Translations under genes and position numbers: made by a program
Part shown: positions 42,532 to 52,063 of the stretch, in pieces
Position numbering within the stretch: position 1 is the first letter of the stretch
Layout: each line of letters begins with the position of its first letter
Source of the DNA: Oceaniglobus roseus
GTDB taxonomy: Bacteria; Pseudomonadota; Alphaproteobacteria; Rhodobacterales; Rhodobacteraceae
Assembly: GCF_002869745.1 (NCBI RefSeq)
Contig: NZ_PNOS01000033.1
Location: forward strand, 1-60,527
DNA: 60,527 bases
Direction of reading: 5' to 3'
Notes under the pieces: generated by a model
What the model was told of the DNA's origin: nothing
Database searches by the model: none
What the model saw: the letters and a program-made list of their open reading frames with translations, nothing else

Positions 42532-43236
42532 TCAGCCGTCGAGATTATTGCAGATTGCGACAATTTTGCCGAGCCGCTCAACCTGAAGGAACCGTCCGTG
42601 TCCCTCAGGCGCGGCGGCGGATTCGAGCGCCCATGTCATCTCGTGCGGGACGTGGACGCCCCAGCCGCCCGCCGCCAACATCGGCAGCACGTCGGATTTC
42701 AGCGAGTTGCCGGCCATCAGCGCCCGCTCGGCCCCCTCGCCGTGGCGCTCGAAGATGCGCCGGTAGGTGTCGGGCGTCTTGTCCGAGACGATCTCGATCC
42801 CGTCGAACAGGTCGCCCAGCCCGGACTGCGCCAGCTTGCGCTCCTGGTCCAGCAGGTCGCCCTTGGTGATGACGAGCAGGCGGAAGTCCCCGGCCAGCGC
42901 CTCGACCGTCTCGCGCACCTCGGGCAGCAGGTCGATCGGATGTTCGAGCATCTCCTTGCCCGCGGCCACCAGCTCGGCGATCACGGTGGCGGGGACGGTG
43001 CCCTGGGTGACGTCGATGGCGGTCTCGATCATCGACAGCACGAAGCCCTTCACGCCATAGCCGTAGGGGCCGAGGTTGCGCCGCTCGGCGGCGAGCAGGC
43101 GCTCTTCCAGGTGGTCGGGATCGGCGTGGTCCGCCAGCAGCGCGGCGAATCGCTCCTGCGTCAGGCGGAAGAACTTCTCGTTGTGCCAGAGCGTGTCGTC
43201 GGCATCGAAGGCCACGGTGGTCAGGCGGCGCGTCAT
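42532..43236 (-). CDS. HAD-family hydrolase
   Basis: 234 residues. Motif I is [13 protein letters not shown] with the nucleophile and acid/base aspartates; motif II is LLVITKGD; motif III/IV is around [14 protein letters not shown] and [18 protein letters not shown]. The helical cap lies at about residues 20-95. It is a phosphatase or related phosphotransferase of unknown substrate, of the YjjG/HAD-IA type. It is divergent from clpS. Confidence 0.9.
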   Translation of the reverse strand: MTRRLTTVAFDADDTLWHNEKFFRLTQERFAALLADHADPDHLEERLLAAERRNLGPYGYGVKGFVLSMIETAIDVTQGTVPATVIAELVAAGKEMLEHPIDLLPEVRETVEALAGDFRLLVITKGDLLDQERKLAQSGLGDLFDGIEIVSDKTPDTYRRIFERHGEGAERALMAGNSLKSDVLPMLAAGGWGVHVPHEMTWALESAAAPEGHGRFLQVERLGKIVAICNNLDG

Positions 43237-43373
43237 CTCGGGCTCCGGGGGCCACGGTTTTCGGCCCTGTCCCCGACGCCCCCCTTTTCAGTGCAAAGGG
43301 TCATCTTATATACACGTCTCACAGCGCAATCCCCGACTTCCGGAGTTTCGGTTTGACCACCAGACCTATTACC

Positions 43374-43694
43374 ATGTCGGACAAGGATGACCAGCGGGAC
43401 GGCGACTCGGGTGTTATCCTTGAGACGAAGAAGAAAACCCAGCGTCCGCCGCTGTACAAGGTGCTGCTGCTGAACGACGACTACACCCCGATGGAATTCG
43501 TGGTGCACGTGCTGGAGCGATTCTTCGGCATGAACCACGCCCAGTCGTTCGAGCTGATGCTGACCGTCCACAAGAAGGGGCTGGCCGTCGTCGGCGTGTT
43601 CTCGTTCGAGGTGGCCGAGACGAAGGTCGCGCAGGTGATGGACTTCGCCCGCCGCCACCAGCACCCGCTGCAGTGCACCATGGAAAAGGAATAG
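43374..43694 (+). CDS. clpS: ATP-dependent Clp protease adaptor ClpS
   Basis: 106 residues from the ATG at 43374. A TTG at 43353, eight bases after CGGAG, is a credible alternative and would add seven residues. After a polar N-terminus the core [46 protein letters not shown] is diagnostic, and [21 protein letters not shown]-like residues ([16 protein letters not shown]) close it. ClpS delivers N-degron substrates to ClpAP. It is a short unit followed by the methyltransferase gene; clpA is not in the window. Confidence 0.95.
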   Translation: MSDKDDQRDGDSGVILETKKKTQRPPLYKVLLLNDDYTPMEFVVHVLERFFGMNHAQSFELMLTVHKKGLAVVGVFSFEVAETKVAQVMDFARRHQHPLQCTMEKE

Positions 43695-43712
43695 GGCCCC
43701 CGCGCCCGGCCG

Positions 43713-44705
43713 ATGCTGACCGACCGCCTGTCCTTCGCCCGTGACGCGGGTGCGCTGGTGCTGCCCGACCCGGGGCGGCTTTGCGTGTTCGGGGCGCGGG
43801 GCGACGACGACCTGTCGCCGCTCGGTGCGGACCTGCAGGTGGTGCAGGGGATGAAGCCCGAGCACGATGCGCTGGCGGCGCGGGGCGTGGACGTGGCGGT
43901 TGCCCCCTCGGGAGAGTTTGCGGGCGCGCTGGTGGTGCTGCCGCGGGCGCGGGACCTGGCGCGGGACCTGGTGGCACGGGCGGTGGCGCTGGCGCGGGGC
44001 GGGCCGGTCTGGATCGACGGGCAGAAGACCGACGGCGTCGACGCGATGATCCGCAGCCTGCGCGCCCATGGCACGGTCGATCCGGTGATCTCCAAGGCCC
44101 ATGGCAAGCTGTTCCGCTTCGAGGGCCGCGTGCCCGACGACTGGCGGGCGGGCGAGACCGTGCTGCCCTCGGGCTTCGTGACCCGGCCCGGCGTGTTTTC
44201 GGCCGACGCGCCGGACCGCGGGTCCGAGCTTCTGGCGGAGTTGCTGCCCGAGGGGCTGAAGGGGACGGTGGCGGACCTCGGGGCCGGCTGGGGCTATCTC
44301 GCGGCGCGGATCCTCGAGCGGCCGGGCGTCACGGCGCTGCACCTGGTCGAGGCGGACCACGCCGCGCTGGAGTGCGCCAGGGCGAACGTCCGCGACCCCC
44401 GCGCCGTGTTCCACTGGGCCGACGCGACGCGCGCGAGGCTGCCCGATCCGGTGGACCATGTCGTGATGAACCCGCCCTTCCACACCGGGCGCAAGGCGGA
44501 TCCCGCGCTGGGGCGTGCCTTCATTGCCGCGGCGGCGGGGCTTCTGAAACCGGCTGGGCAGCTTTGGCTGGTGGCCAACCGGCATCTGCCCTATGAGTCC
44601 GTGTTGTCCGAGCGGTTCGCGAAATCCGCGGACCTGTCCAACGATCCGGCGTTCAAGGTGATCCACGCCGAACGCCCCCGCCGCGCCGGGCGCCCCCGCG
44701 CCTGA
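43713..44705 (+). CDS. rsmC: RsmC-like class I methyltransferase
   Basis: 330 residues, two tandem methyltransferase-fold halves as in RsmC/RlmG. The N-terminal half is degenerate (VLPDPGRLCVFGARGDDDLSPLG). The C-terminal half has the SAM motif TVADLGAGWGYLAARIL and the catalytic NPPF motif (DHVVMNPPFHTGRK). RsmC methylates G1207 of 16S rRNA to m2G. It starts 18 bases after clpS and is likely co-transcribed. Confidence 0.88.
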   Translation: MLTDRLSFARDAGALVLPDPGRLCVFGARGDDDLSPLGADLQVVQGMKPEHDALAARGVDVAVAPSGEFAGALVVLPRARDLARDLVARAVALARGGPVWIDGQKTDGVDAMIRSLRAHGTVDPVISKAHGKLFRFEGRVPDDWRAGETVLPSGFVTRPGVFSADAPDRGSELLAELLPEGLKGTVADLGAGWGYLAARILERPGVTALHLVEADHAALECARANVRDPRAVFHWADATRARLPDPVDHVVMNPPFHTGRKADPALGRAFIAAAAGLLKPAGQLWLVANRHLPYESVLSERFAKSADLSNDPAFKVIHAERPRRAGRPRA

Positions 44706-44729
44706 GCCGGCCCCTTCCGGAGCACGTCC

Positions 44730-45539
44730 ATGTCGTTTTCCATCGCAGGCAAGACCGCCGTCGTCACCGGAGCGGCCAATGGCGTCGGGCTTGCCATCGC
44801 CCGGCATTTCGTCGCCCAGGGCGCCAAGGTGATGTTCGCCGACATCGACGAGGAGAAGCTGATCGACGAGATCGGCGAGACCCAGGAGGACGACAGCGCC
44901 GCCCGCTGGTTCGCGGGCGACCTGCGCGAGAAGCTGACGGTGGCGAACCTGCTCTCGGCCACGATCGACGCCTTCGACCGGGTCGACATCCTGGTGAACG
45001 CCTCGCGGCAGATGATGGTGACCGATCCGCTGGACGCCGACGACGAATCGATGGCGGTGCTCTTGCAGCAGAACCTGTTGACCAGCCTGCGCCTGTCCCA
45101 GGTCTTCGCCAACCGGATGATCCGCCAGGCCGACGAGGCGGGCGGCGACGGGAAGCTCGCGGGCTCGATCGTCAACCTCAGCTCGATCGCGGCGCGGCGG
45201 ACCCATCCCGAGCTTCTCGCCTATTCCGTCAGCGCGGCGGCGCTGGACCAGGCGACGCGCTCGATGGCCGTGGCGCTTGCGGCGCACCGGATCCGGGTCA
45301 ACGCCGTGGCCTTCGGCAGCGTGATGAGCGCTTCGCTGAAGGGCGCGATCCGCGACAATTCCGAGGTGCGCGACGACATCATCGGCCACACGCCGCTGTC
45401 GCGCATCGCAAGCCCCGGCGAGGTGGCCGAGGCGGTGCAGTTCCTGGCCTCCGAGGGCTCGGGCTTCATGACCGGGCAGATCCTGACCATCGACGGCGGG
45501 CGCACCCTGATCGACGTCGTGGACTGCGCCGCGCACTGA
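44730..45539 (+). CDS. SDR-family protein with degenerate catalytic motif
   Basis: 269 residues with a Rossmann nucleotide motif AVVTGAANGVGLAIARHF. Two hallmark SDR motifs are altered: the NNAG stretch is VNASRQ, and the YxxxK catalytic pair reads YSVSA, so the lysine is missing. GFMTGQILTIDGGRTLIDV at the C-terminus is intact. Loss of the lysine suggests low or altered oxidoreductase activity, possibly a binding or scaffolding role. It lies between rsmC and hemF, all in the same direction. Confidence 0.88.
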   Translation: MSFSIAGKTAVVTGAANGVGLAIARHFVAQGAKVMFADIDEEKLIDEIGETQEDDSAARWFAGDLREKLTVANLLSATIDAFDRVDILVNASRQMMVTDPLDADDESMAVLLQQNLLTSLRLSQVFANRMIRQADEAGGDGKLAGSIVNLSSIAARRTHPELLAYSVSAAALDQATRSMAVALAAHRIRVNAVAFGSVMSASLKGAIRDNSEVRDDIIGHTPLSRIASPGEVAEAVQFLASEGSGFMTGQILTIDGGRTLIDVVDCAAH

Positions 45540-45623
45540 GACGATCCGTCGCTTGCCTTGGTGTCAACTTTGCGTGACAACGTGCCCGCCCAAGGGATCA
45601 GTCAGCGAAGAAAGGCACCCCCC

Positions 45624-46517
45624 ATGACCGACCAGATGGACGCCGAAAAGGCCCGCGCCGCGGCCTGGTTCCGCGAGCTGCGCGACAGCATCGTCGCCGC
45701 GTTCGAGGCGCTGGAGGACCGCCAGACCGAAGGGCCCACGGCCCATCTGCCCGCGGGCCGGTTCGAGGTGACCGAGACGAGGCGGAAGTCCGACGACGGC
45801 TCGGACGCCGGGGGCGGGCTGATGAGCGTGATGCGCGGCGGACGGGTGTTCGAGAAGATCGGCGTCAACGTCTCGACCGTCTACGGGCAACTCGGAGAAC
45901 GGGCGCAGGCGGCGATGGCGGCGCGCAAGGGCATCCCCGGCATGGCCGAGGATCCGCGGTTCTGGGCCTCGGGCATCTCGCTGGTGGCGCACATGCAGAA
46001 CCCGCACACGCCTTCGGTCCACATGAACACGCGCATGTTCTGGACGCCGCAGGCCTGGTGGTTCGGCGGCGGGTCCGACCTGAATCCGTGCATCGAGTAC
46101 GCCGAGGACACGGCCGATTTCCACGCCGCCCAGAAGGCGCGCTGCGACCTGCACGGCCCCGACATCTATCCCCGCTACAAGGCCTGGGCCGACGAATACT
46201 TCTTCGTGCCGCACAGGGGCCGGGCGCGGGGCGTCGGCGGGATCTTCTTCGACGACCACAACACCGGCGACTGGGAGGCGGACTTCGCGCTGACGCAGGA
46301 TGCGGGGAAGGCGTTCCTGGAAGCCTTCGTGCCGCTGGTGGACCGCCGCCGCGACACGCCCTGGAGCGACGCGGACAAGGACACCCAGCTGATCCACCGC
46401 GGCCTCTATGCCGAGTACAACCTCGTCTATGACCGGGGCACGAAGTTCGGGCTGGAGACCGGCCACGACGCCAACGCGGTGCTGATGAGCCTGCCGCCGA
46501 TGGCGAAGTGGGTCTAG
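45624..46517 (+). CDS. hemF: Oxygen-dependent coproporphyrinogen III oxidase
   Basis: 297 residues from the ATG at 45624. Signature segments are VFEKIGVNVSTVYGQL, SLVAHMQNPHTPSVHMNTRMF, WWFGGGSDLNPCIEY and RGVGGIFFDDHNTGDW, followed by RGLYAEYNLVYDRGTKFGLETG. HemF decarboxylates coproporphyrinogen III to protoporphyrinogen IX with oxygen, the aerobic branch of heme synthesis. No hemN is in the window. It is separated from the upstream SDR by 84 bases, which may hold its own promoter. Confidence 0.97.
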   Translation: MTDQMDAEKARAAAWFRELRDSIVAAFEALEDRQTEGPTAHLPAGRFEVTETRRKSDDGSDAGGGLMSVMRGGRVFEKIGVNVSTVYGQLGERAQAAMAARKGIPGMAEDPRFWASGISLVAHMQNPHTPSVHMNTRMFWTPQAWWFGGGSDLNPCIEYAEDTADFHAAQKARCDLHGPDIYPRYKAWADEYFFVPHRGRARGVGGIFFDDHNTGDWEADFALTQDAGKAFLEAFVPLVDRRRDTPWSDADKDTQLIHRGLYAEYNLVYDRGTKFGLETGHDANAVLMSLPPMAKWV

Positions 46518-46641
46518 GCCTGCGCGGGTGACGGCTGGCGCCGTCGCCCTCGCCTCGGAAGCCCTGCCGTCGCGCCACGTGGCGGCCCCAAGTTGCGCGG
46601 CCGCCTTGTTGCCGGGGCCTCGGCACTCTATGTCCGGGGGC

Positions 46642-47439
46642 ATGAAGCGGTTCCTTCCTTTCCTGTCCAAGGGCCCCGTGGTGGCCGTCATCCGCCTGCA
46701 GGGCGTCATATCGACCGGCGGGCGGGGCGGGCTGAACGACGCCGCCCCCGCGCCCCTGATCGAGAAGGCCTTCGCCCGCGGCAAGCCCGCCGCTGTCGCG
46801 CTGTCGATCAACTCGCCCGGCGGCAGCCCGGTGCAGTCGTCGCTGATCGCCTCCCGCATCCGCCGCCTCTCCGCCGAGAAGAACGTGCCGGTCCATGCCT
46901 TCGTCGAGGACGTGGCGGCCTCGGGCGGCTACTGGCTGGCCAGCGCGGCGGATCACATCTGGGCCGACGAGACCTCCATCGTCGGCTCGATCGGGGTCAT
47001 CTCGGCGGGATTCGGGCTGAACGAGTTCATCGCCCGCCACGGGATCGAGCGGCGCGTCTACACCGCGGGAAAGAGCAAATCCATGCTGGACCCCTTCCAG
47101 CCGGAAAAGCCCGAGGACGTGGCGCGCCTGCGCAGCCTCCAGGACGAGATCCACAAGGCCTTCATCAACCAGGTGAAGACCCGTCGCGCGGGCAAGCTGG
47201 CCGAGGACCGCGACCTGTTCACCGGCGAGATCTGGGTGGGGCAGGGGGCACAGGAGGTTGGCCTGATCGACGGCATCGCCCACCTCGTGCCGAAGATGAA
47301 GCAGCTGTTCGGGGACAAGGTGAAGTTCGCCGCCTACCAGCGCCGCCGCCCGTTCCTGTCGCGCTTCGGCCTCGCCCTGGCCGAGGATGCGCTCGGCACG
47401 CTCGAAGACCGCGCCGCCTTCGCCCGGTTCGGTCTCTGA
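46642..47439 (+). CDS. sppA: Signal peptide peptidase SppA, S49 family
   Basis: 265 residues from the ATG at 46642; an in-frame ATG at 46630 is possible. Conserved parts are VVAVIRLQGVIS, ALSINSPGGSPVQSSLI, the nucleophile segment DVAASGGYWLASAADHIWADETSIVGSIGV, and the general-base lysine region VYTAGKSKSMLDPFQPE. It is the short, single-domain form that hydrolyses remnant signal peptides in the membrane. No clear N-terminal membrane anchor is visible, unlike E. coli SppA. It ends two bases before a zinc-ribbon microprotein. Confidence 0.93.
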   Translation: MKRFLPFLSKGPVVAVIRLQGVISTGGRGGLNDAAPAPLIEKAFARGKPAAVALSINSPGGSPVQSSLIASRIRRLSAEKNVPVHAFVEDVAASGGYWLASAADHIWADETSIVGSIGVISAGFGLNEFIARHGIERRVYTAGKSKSMLDPFQPEKPEDVARLRSLQDEIHKAFINQVKTRRAGKLAEDRDLFTGEIWVGQGAQEVGLIDGIAHLVPKMKQLFGDKVKFAAYQRRRPFLSRFGLALAEDALGTLEDRAAFARFGL

Positions 47440-47440
47440 C

Positions 47441-47608
47441 GTGCTGTTGAAGATCGTCAGCCTGTTCCTCGTCGGCATGGTCGTGCTCGGGATGTTCGGA
47501 AAGCTCCGCTTTCCGGGCCAGAAGAAGCTCACCTCGATGAAATGCCCGCGCTGCGGCCGCTACCGGATCGGCAGCGGACCCTGCCCCTGCGGCGAAGGAA
47601 GACGCTGA
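47441..47608 (+). CDS. Small membrane-anchored zinc-ribbon protein
   Basis: 55 residues from a GTG at 47441, one base after the sppA stop (TGA C GTG). A membrane helix (LLKIVSLFLVGMVVLGMFGKL) precedes a linker and a four-cysteine ribbon (MKCPRCGRYRIGSGPCPCGEG). One zinc ion could bind the CPRC/CPC cysteines. The stop codon ends one base before the ATG of the next gene, so translation is probably coupled to both neighbours. Function is unknown; similar small zinc-ribbon proteins accompany sppA in related genomes only as an untested expectation. Confidence 0.75.
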   Translation: MLLKIVSLFLVGMVVLGMFGKLRFPGQKKLTSMKCPRCGRYRIGSGPCPCGEGRR

Positions 47609-47609
47609 C

Positions 47610-48554
47610 ATGGAATTCGCCGTCGCCCTCCTCGGCCTCGTGATCCTCCTGCTGGCCGGCGACGCGCTGGTGCGCGGCGCGGTCAACGTCTCACTGCGGC
47701 TCGGGGTGCCCGCCTTGATCGTCTCGCTGACGGTGGTCGCCTTCGGCACCTCGGCACCCGAACTTCTGATCTCGATCCAGGCGGTCCGGGACAACGCGCC
47801 GGGGATCGCGCTTGGCAACGTCGTCGGCTCGAACATCGCCAACGTCCTGCTGGTCCTCGGCATCCCGGCGATCCTGTCGGCGATGAACATGGCCGACTGC
47901 GACACGCGCCGCAGCTATCTGATGATGCTGGCGGCCAGCGTGCTGTTCATCGCGCTCGCCTTCTTCGGTCCGATCACGTGGTGGCACGGGCTGATCCTGC
48001 TGGCGGGGCTTGCCGTCATCCTGTTCGACCAGGCGCGCGCGGCTTTGGCCCACCGCCGCCTCGGCCCGGACGAGACGGAGGACCTGGAGGGGGCCGACCC
48101 CGACATGCCCTGGTGGAAGATCCTCATGTTCCTCGCGCTCGGGCTGGTCGGCCTGCCGCTCGGCGCCGACATCCTGATCGACAGCGCCACGAGCATCGCG
48201 CGGGATCTCGGCATCAGCGAGACGGTGATCGGCCTGACCCTCGTCGCCGTCGGAACCTCCCTGCCGGAACTGGCCACCACGGTCGTCGCCGCCCTGAAGA
48301 AACAGGCGGACGTGGCCATGGGCAACGTCATCGGCTCGAACATGTTCAACCTCCTGGCCATCATCGGCATTGCCGGGCTCGTCGGGCCGATCGAGGTCGA
48401 TCCAAGCTTCTTCCGCCTCGACCTCTGGGTGATGCTCGGCGCCGCGCTGGTGCTCGCGCCCTTCGTGTTCCTGCGCTGGACCATGGGGCGGCTCTGGGGG
48501 CTGGTCTTGACCGCGCTCTACGCCGCCTACCTCTGGGCTGTGATCGTCTTCTGA
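47610..48554 (+). CDS. Calcium/sodium antiporter (CaCA family, YrbG-like)
   Basis: 314 residues, ten membrane helices in two inverted halves. The alpha repeats are VVAFGTSAPELLISIQAV...GNVVGSNIANVLLVLG and LVAVGTSLPELATTVVAAL...GNVIGSNMFNLLAIIG, with the ion-binding Glu in PEL of each. It exchanges Ca2+ (or other cation) for Na+ or H+. It starts two bases after the microprotein gene stop. Confidence 0.95.
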   Translation: MEFAVALLGLVILLLAGDALVRGAVNVSLRLGVPALIVSLTVVAFGTSAPELLISIQAVRDNAPGIALGNVVGSNIANVLLVLGIPAILSAMNMADCDTRRSYLMMLAASVLFIALAFFGPITWWHGLILLAGLAVILFDQARAALAHRRLGPDETEDLEGADPDMPWWKILMFLALGLVGLPLGADILIDSATSIARDLGISETVIGLTLVAVGTSLPELATTVVAALKKQADVAMGNVIGSNMFNLLAIIGIAGLVGPIEVDPSFFRLDLWVMLGAALVLAPFVFLRWTMGRLWGLVLTALYAAYLWAVIVF

Positions 48555-48564
48555 GGATATCGAC

Positions 48565-49350
48565 ATGACCGAGCGACGCGCCCTCGTGACCGGCGGGGGC
48601 AAGCGGCTGGGCCGCGCCATGGCGCTGTACCTTGCCGAACGGGGGATCGGCGTTGCCGTCCATTACAACAGTTCCGCCGACGCGGCCGAGGAGGTGGCGG
48701 ACGAGATCCGCGCCGTGGGCCTGCCCGCGGCCGCCGTGCAGGCCGACCTTCTGGACGAGGCGGCGACCGGGGCGCTGATGCCTGCCGCGGCCGAGGCCCT
48801 GGGCGGGCCGATCACGGTTCTGGTCAACAACGCCTCGATCTTCGAACACGACACAATCCACACCGCGACACGCGACAGCTGGGACCGGCACTTCGGCTCG
48901 AACCTCCGGGCGCCGTTCCAGCTGATCCAGGCGCTGGCCCGCACCGCGCCGCCCCCGGCAGAGGACGCGAACGGAGAGCCGGTGGCGCAGGCGCTGGTCG
49001 TCAACATGATCGACCAGCGGGTGCGGAAGCTGACGCCGGAGTTCATGACCTACACGCTGGCCAAGACCGCGCTCTGGACCCTGACCCGCACGGCGGCGCA
49101 GGGGCTGGCGCCGAAGGTGCGGGTCAACGCCATCGGCCCCGGCCCGACGCTTCAGGGGGCGCGACAATCCGACCGCCACTTCGCCGCGCAGAGGGCCGCC
49201 ACGGTCCTTGAACGCGGCGCGGGCGAGGCCGATATCGTGGCGGCGCTCGGCTATTTCCTGGATGCGCCGGCGGTGACGGGGCAGCTTCTGTGCATCGACG
49301 GCGGCCAGCACCTGGCCTGGCGTACCCCGGACGTGCTGGGCGTGGAATAG
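48565..49350 (+). CDS. SDR-family reductase, pteridine-reductase/FolM-like
   Basis: 261 residues. The nucleotide motif ALVTGGGKRLGRAMALYLAE has the TGxxxRxG form used by pteridine reductases (PTR1, FolM), which prefers NADPH. LVNNASIFEHD replaces the usual NNAG, and the catalytic YTLAK is intact. It may reduce dihydropterins or dihydrofolate; proximity to moaD/moaE a few kilobases away is suggestive but not proof. It follows the antiporter by ten bases and precedes uvrC. Confidence 0.87.
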   Translation: MTERRALVTGGGKRLGRAMALYLAERGIGVAVHYNSSADAAEEVADEIRAVGLPAAAVQADLLDEAATGALMPAAAEALGGPITVLVNNASIFEHDTIHTATRDSWDRHFGSNLRAPFQLIQALARTAPPPAEDANGEPVAQALVVNMIDQRVRKLTPEFMTYTLAKTALWTLTRTAAQGLAPKVRVNAIGPGPTLQGARQSDRHFAAQRAATVLERGAGEADIVAALGYFLDAPAVTGQLLCIDGGQHLAWRTPDVLGVE

Positions 49351-49662
49351 GGCGCGGCGACACGGGTGTACGGCCGCCCTTACGTCAAGTTGTGCACCGG
49401 GCGGGAATTTGTAACGGTTTTGTATAAATTCCCGTTGCGAACCAGCCGGTTGCGCCGGAAACGAAAAAACATTGTGCGAAATCAACGCGTTGAAAATCCG
49501 CTGAAATCTTGTGCAGGGCGATGAGGGGTGTGAAATCAAAGGACAATTTCCACGTGCCCAAAACTTCTCCGCAGAGTTGTCCACAGGATCCGTGGGTATC
49601 ATTCGACTTGAAGCCGCTGCCCTGACGGTGCAGCCAGAAAGCAGAATCACGAGGGTGTACAG
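49351..49662 (+). promoter_or_regulatory. Upstream region of uvrC
   Basis: A 312-base spacer, more AT-rich than its surroundings. It contains GTATAAATTCC around 49420-49430 as a possible -10 and TTGTCCACA at 49577-49585, one base from the DnaA-box consensus TTATCCACA. No convincing -35, no LexA-type GTTC-N7-GTTC pair and no small gene were found. It probably carries the uvrC promoter. Confidence 0.45.
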
Positions 49663-51525
49663 ATGAACGACGGCGACACCCGGCCCACCGGCCACGCCTG
49701 CATCCAGTCCTACCTGAGGACGCTCGACAACTCGCCCGGCGTCTACCGGATGCTCGATGCGAAACAGGCCGTCCTCTACGTCGGCAAGGCGCGGAACCTG
49801 AAGAAGCGGGTGAGCAACTACGCCAACCCGAACGGCCACTCGCCGCGGATCGACCGGATGATCCGCGAGACGGCGTCGATGATGTTCCTGACTACGCGCA
49901 CCGAGACCGAGGCGCTGCTGCTGGAGCAGAACCTGATCAAGCAGCTGAAGCCGAAGTTCAACGTGCTGCTGCGGGACGACAAGTCCTTCCCGAACATCAT
50001 CGTCACCGGCGACCACCCCTACCCGATGATCAAGAAGCACCGCGGCGCCAAGACCGAGAAGGGCAGCTATTACGGCCCCTTCGCCTCGGCCGGGGCGGTG
50101 AATCGGACGCTGACCCAGCTCCAGCGCGTGTTCCTGCTGCGGAACTGCTCGGACTCGATGTTCGAGACGCGCACGCGACCCTGCCTCCAGTACCAGATCA
50201 AGCGCTGCTCGGCCCCCTGCGTCGGCCACGTGAGCCAGGACGAATACCGCACCCTCGTCGCCGATGCCGAGCGGTTCCTGCAGGGCAAGTCCACCAAGGT
50301 GCAGACCCAGCTCGCCGCCGAGATGGAGCAGGCCAGCGCCGACATGGAGTTCGAGCGCGCCGCCGCCCTGCGCGACCGCATCCGCGCGCTGACCCAGGTG
50401 CAGGCGGGGCAGGGGATCAATCCGCAGGGCGTGGCCGAGGCCGACGTGATCGCACTGCACATGGAGGGGGGGCAGGCCTGCGTGCAGGTCTTCTTCATCC
50501 GCGCCAACCAGAACTGGGGCAACCACGACTTCTATCCCCGGACCGGCGCGGGGGCCGAGGCGGCCGAGGTGATGCAGGCCTTCGTCGGCCAGTTCTACGC
50601 GACCCGCGAGCCGCCGCCCCTCGTCCTCCTTTCCGACGCGATCGAGGATGCCGACCTCATGGCCGAGGCGCTGACCGAGAAGGCGGGCCGCAAGGTCGAG
50701 CTTGCCGTGCCGCAGCGGGGCGAGAAGAAGGATCTCGTCTCGGGGGCGCTCCGGAACGCCCGCGAAAGCCTCGCCCGCACCATGGCCGAGACGGCGACCC
50801 AGGCGAAGCTGCTGAAGGGGCTGGCCGAGGCGTTCGAACTGCCGAAGGTGCCCGAGCGGATCGAGGTCTACGACAACTCGCACATCCAGGGGTCCAACGC
50901 CGTCGGCGGCATGATCGTCGCGGGGCCCGAGGGCTTCGTCAAAAGCCAGTACCGCAAGTTCAACATCAAGGGGACCGAGCTGACGCCCGGCGACGACTTC
51001 GGCATGATGAAGGAGGTGATGACCCGCCGCTTCTCGCGCCTCCTGAAGGAAGACCCCGAGCGGACCTCGGGCACCTGGCCGGACCTGCTGCTGATCGACG
51101 GCGGCGCGGGGCAGGTCTCGGCGGTACGGGAGATCATGGAGGAGATGGGGGTGGGCGACATCCCCATGGTCGGCGTCGCCAAGGGCATCGACCGCGACCT
51201 CGGCAAGGAAGAGTTCCACCGCACCGGCAAGCCTGTCATGGCGCTCCGCCACAACGACCCCGTGCTCTACTTCATCCAGCGGATGCGCGACGAGGTCCAC
51301 CGCTTCGCCATCGGCGCCCACCGCGCCAAGCGGGCCAAGGCAGTGGGAGCGACGCCGCTCGACGACCTGCCGGGGGTGGGGGCCGCGCGGAAGCGGGCGC
51401 TGCTGACCCACTTCGGCTCGGCCAAGGCCGTGGCCCGGGCCGACCTGAAGGACCTGAAGGCGGTCGAGGGGATCTCAGGGAACCTGGCGGAGAAGATCTA
51501 TGATTATTTTCATGAAAGGGGGTGA
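49663..51525 (+). CDS. uvrC: Excinuclease ABC subunit C
   Basis: 620 residues, full length. The N-terminal GIY-YIG nuclease is [31 protein letters not shown]. The RNase H-like nuclease region begins at [23 protein letters not shown] and the HhH pair is at the C-terminus ([50 protein letters not shown]). A UVR domain ([21 protein letters not shown]) contacts UvrB. It incises DNA on both sides of lesions. The AT-rich island starts directly after its stop; the usual neighbours pgsA-moaD-moaE lie beyond it. Confidence 0.98.
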   Translation: MNDGDTRPTGHACIQSYLRTLDNSPGVYRMLDAKQAVLYVGKARNLKKRVSNYANPNGHSPRIDRMIRETASMMFLTTRTETEALLLEQNLIKQLKPKFNVLLRDDKSFPNIIVTGDHPYPMIKKHRGAKTEKGSYYGPFASAGAVNRTLTQLQRVFLLRNCSDSMFETRTRPCLQYQIKRCSAPCVGHVSQDEYRTLVADAERFLQGKSTKVQTQLAAEMEQASADMEFERAAALRDRIRALTQVQAGQGINPQGVAEADVIALHMEGGQACVQVFFIRANQNWGNHDFYPRTGAGAEAAEVMQAFVGQFYATREPPPLVLLSDAIEDADLMAEALTEKAGRKVELAVPQRGEKKDLVSGALRNARESLARTMAETATQAKLLKGLAEAFELPKVPERIEVYDNSHIQGSNAVGGMIVAGPEGFVKSQYRKFNIKGTELTPGDDFGMMKEVMTRRFSRLLKEDPERTSGTWPDLLLIDGGAGQVSAVREIMEEMGVGDIPMVGVAKGIDRDLGKEEFHRTGKPVMALRHNDPVLYFIQRMRDEVHRFAIGAHRAKRAKAVGATPLDDLPGVGAARKRALLTHFGSAKAVARADLKDLKAVEGISGNLAEKIYDYFHERG

Positions 51526-51668
51526 AGGGTTTTGTGTGTCGAAAGGTGTGGATAGCTACCCTTCGCTTTAATATCTGAAAATTCCAAATTTACGGAAAAA
51601 GCATCTCCCCGCTTGCGCCAATTTTGTATATACTCTAAAATTGTCGATGATGAACTCTTCTAGCATTT

Positions 51669-52058
51669 CTAGAATAGATTCTTTGCCTTCCCGCCATAGA
51701 ATGTTAAACATGCTACTAAGCTGGTTAAAAGAAATAAGCCGAGAAAGTAAGCACCTATCTCCCAGTCCTCGTAGGAACTGCGCCTTCGATAGTACATTTG
51801 ACTTGCTATGATCAGGCAGACGCAGCCAAAAACGGTTGCAGCAGCTATGAACGACACGCTCCTACGACCCGCATTGGTATTTTGGTTCCAGCGCTTATAG
51901 ATGGCGTTCGCAAGCCAGATTCCGCTCAGGGTGCCACCAAAACCAATGCCATATTTAATTAGAAGCCGACTTCCTGAAAGAAGTGGGCCGCCAAATATCC
52001 ATGTGGATATGAGCGAAAAGATAAATGTATATACTGCAACCTTCCTTACGCTGGACAT
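51669..52058 (-). CDS. AT-rich-island membrane protein, unknown
   Basis: 129 residues with four hydrophobic segments: AVYTFIFSLISTWIFGGPLL, LIKYGIGFGGTLSGIWLANA, VSFIAAATVFGCVCLIIASQ and IGAYFLGLFLLTSLVACLTF. Basic residues lie between them (NAGRRS, YYRRRSS) and at both ends. No family recognised. Codon use is clearly poorer in GC than in neighbouring genes. It lies five bases downstream of the secreted-protein gene and is probably co-transcribed with it. Confidence 0.65.
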   Translation of the reverse strand: MSSVRKVAVYTFIFSLISTWIFGGPLLSGSRLLIKYGIGFGGTLSGIWLANAIYKRWNQNTNAGRRSVSFIAAATVFGCVCLIIASQMYYRRRSSYEDWEIGAYFLGLFLLTSLVACLTFYGGKAKNLF

Positions 52059-52063
52059 CCGTC

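Noticed and set aside
43233-45536. A 767-codon minus-strand frame opposite clpS, rsmC and the SDR gene
   Set aside because: Shadow of three genes with family motifs on the plus strand.
49351-49662. LexA (SOS) box upstream of uvrC
   Set aside because: No GTTC-N7-GTTC pair, the alphaproteobacterial SOS motif, was seen in the spacer.
48361-51411. A 1016-codon minus-strand frame opposite uvrC and the SDR gene
   Set aside because: It is antisense to intact uvrC and the SDR gene, both with clear domain motifs, and its composition is that of a codon-position artefact.
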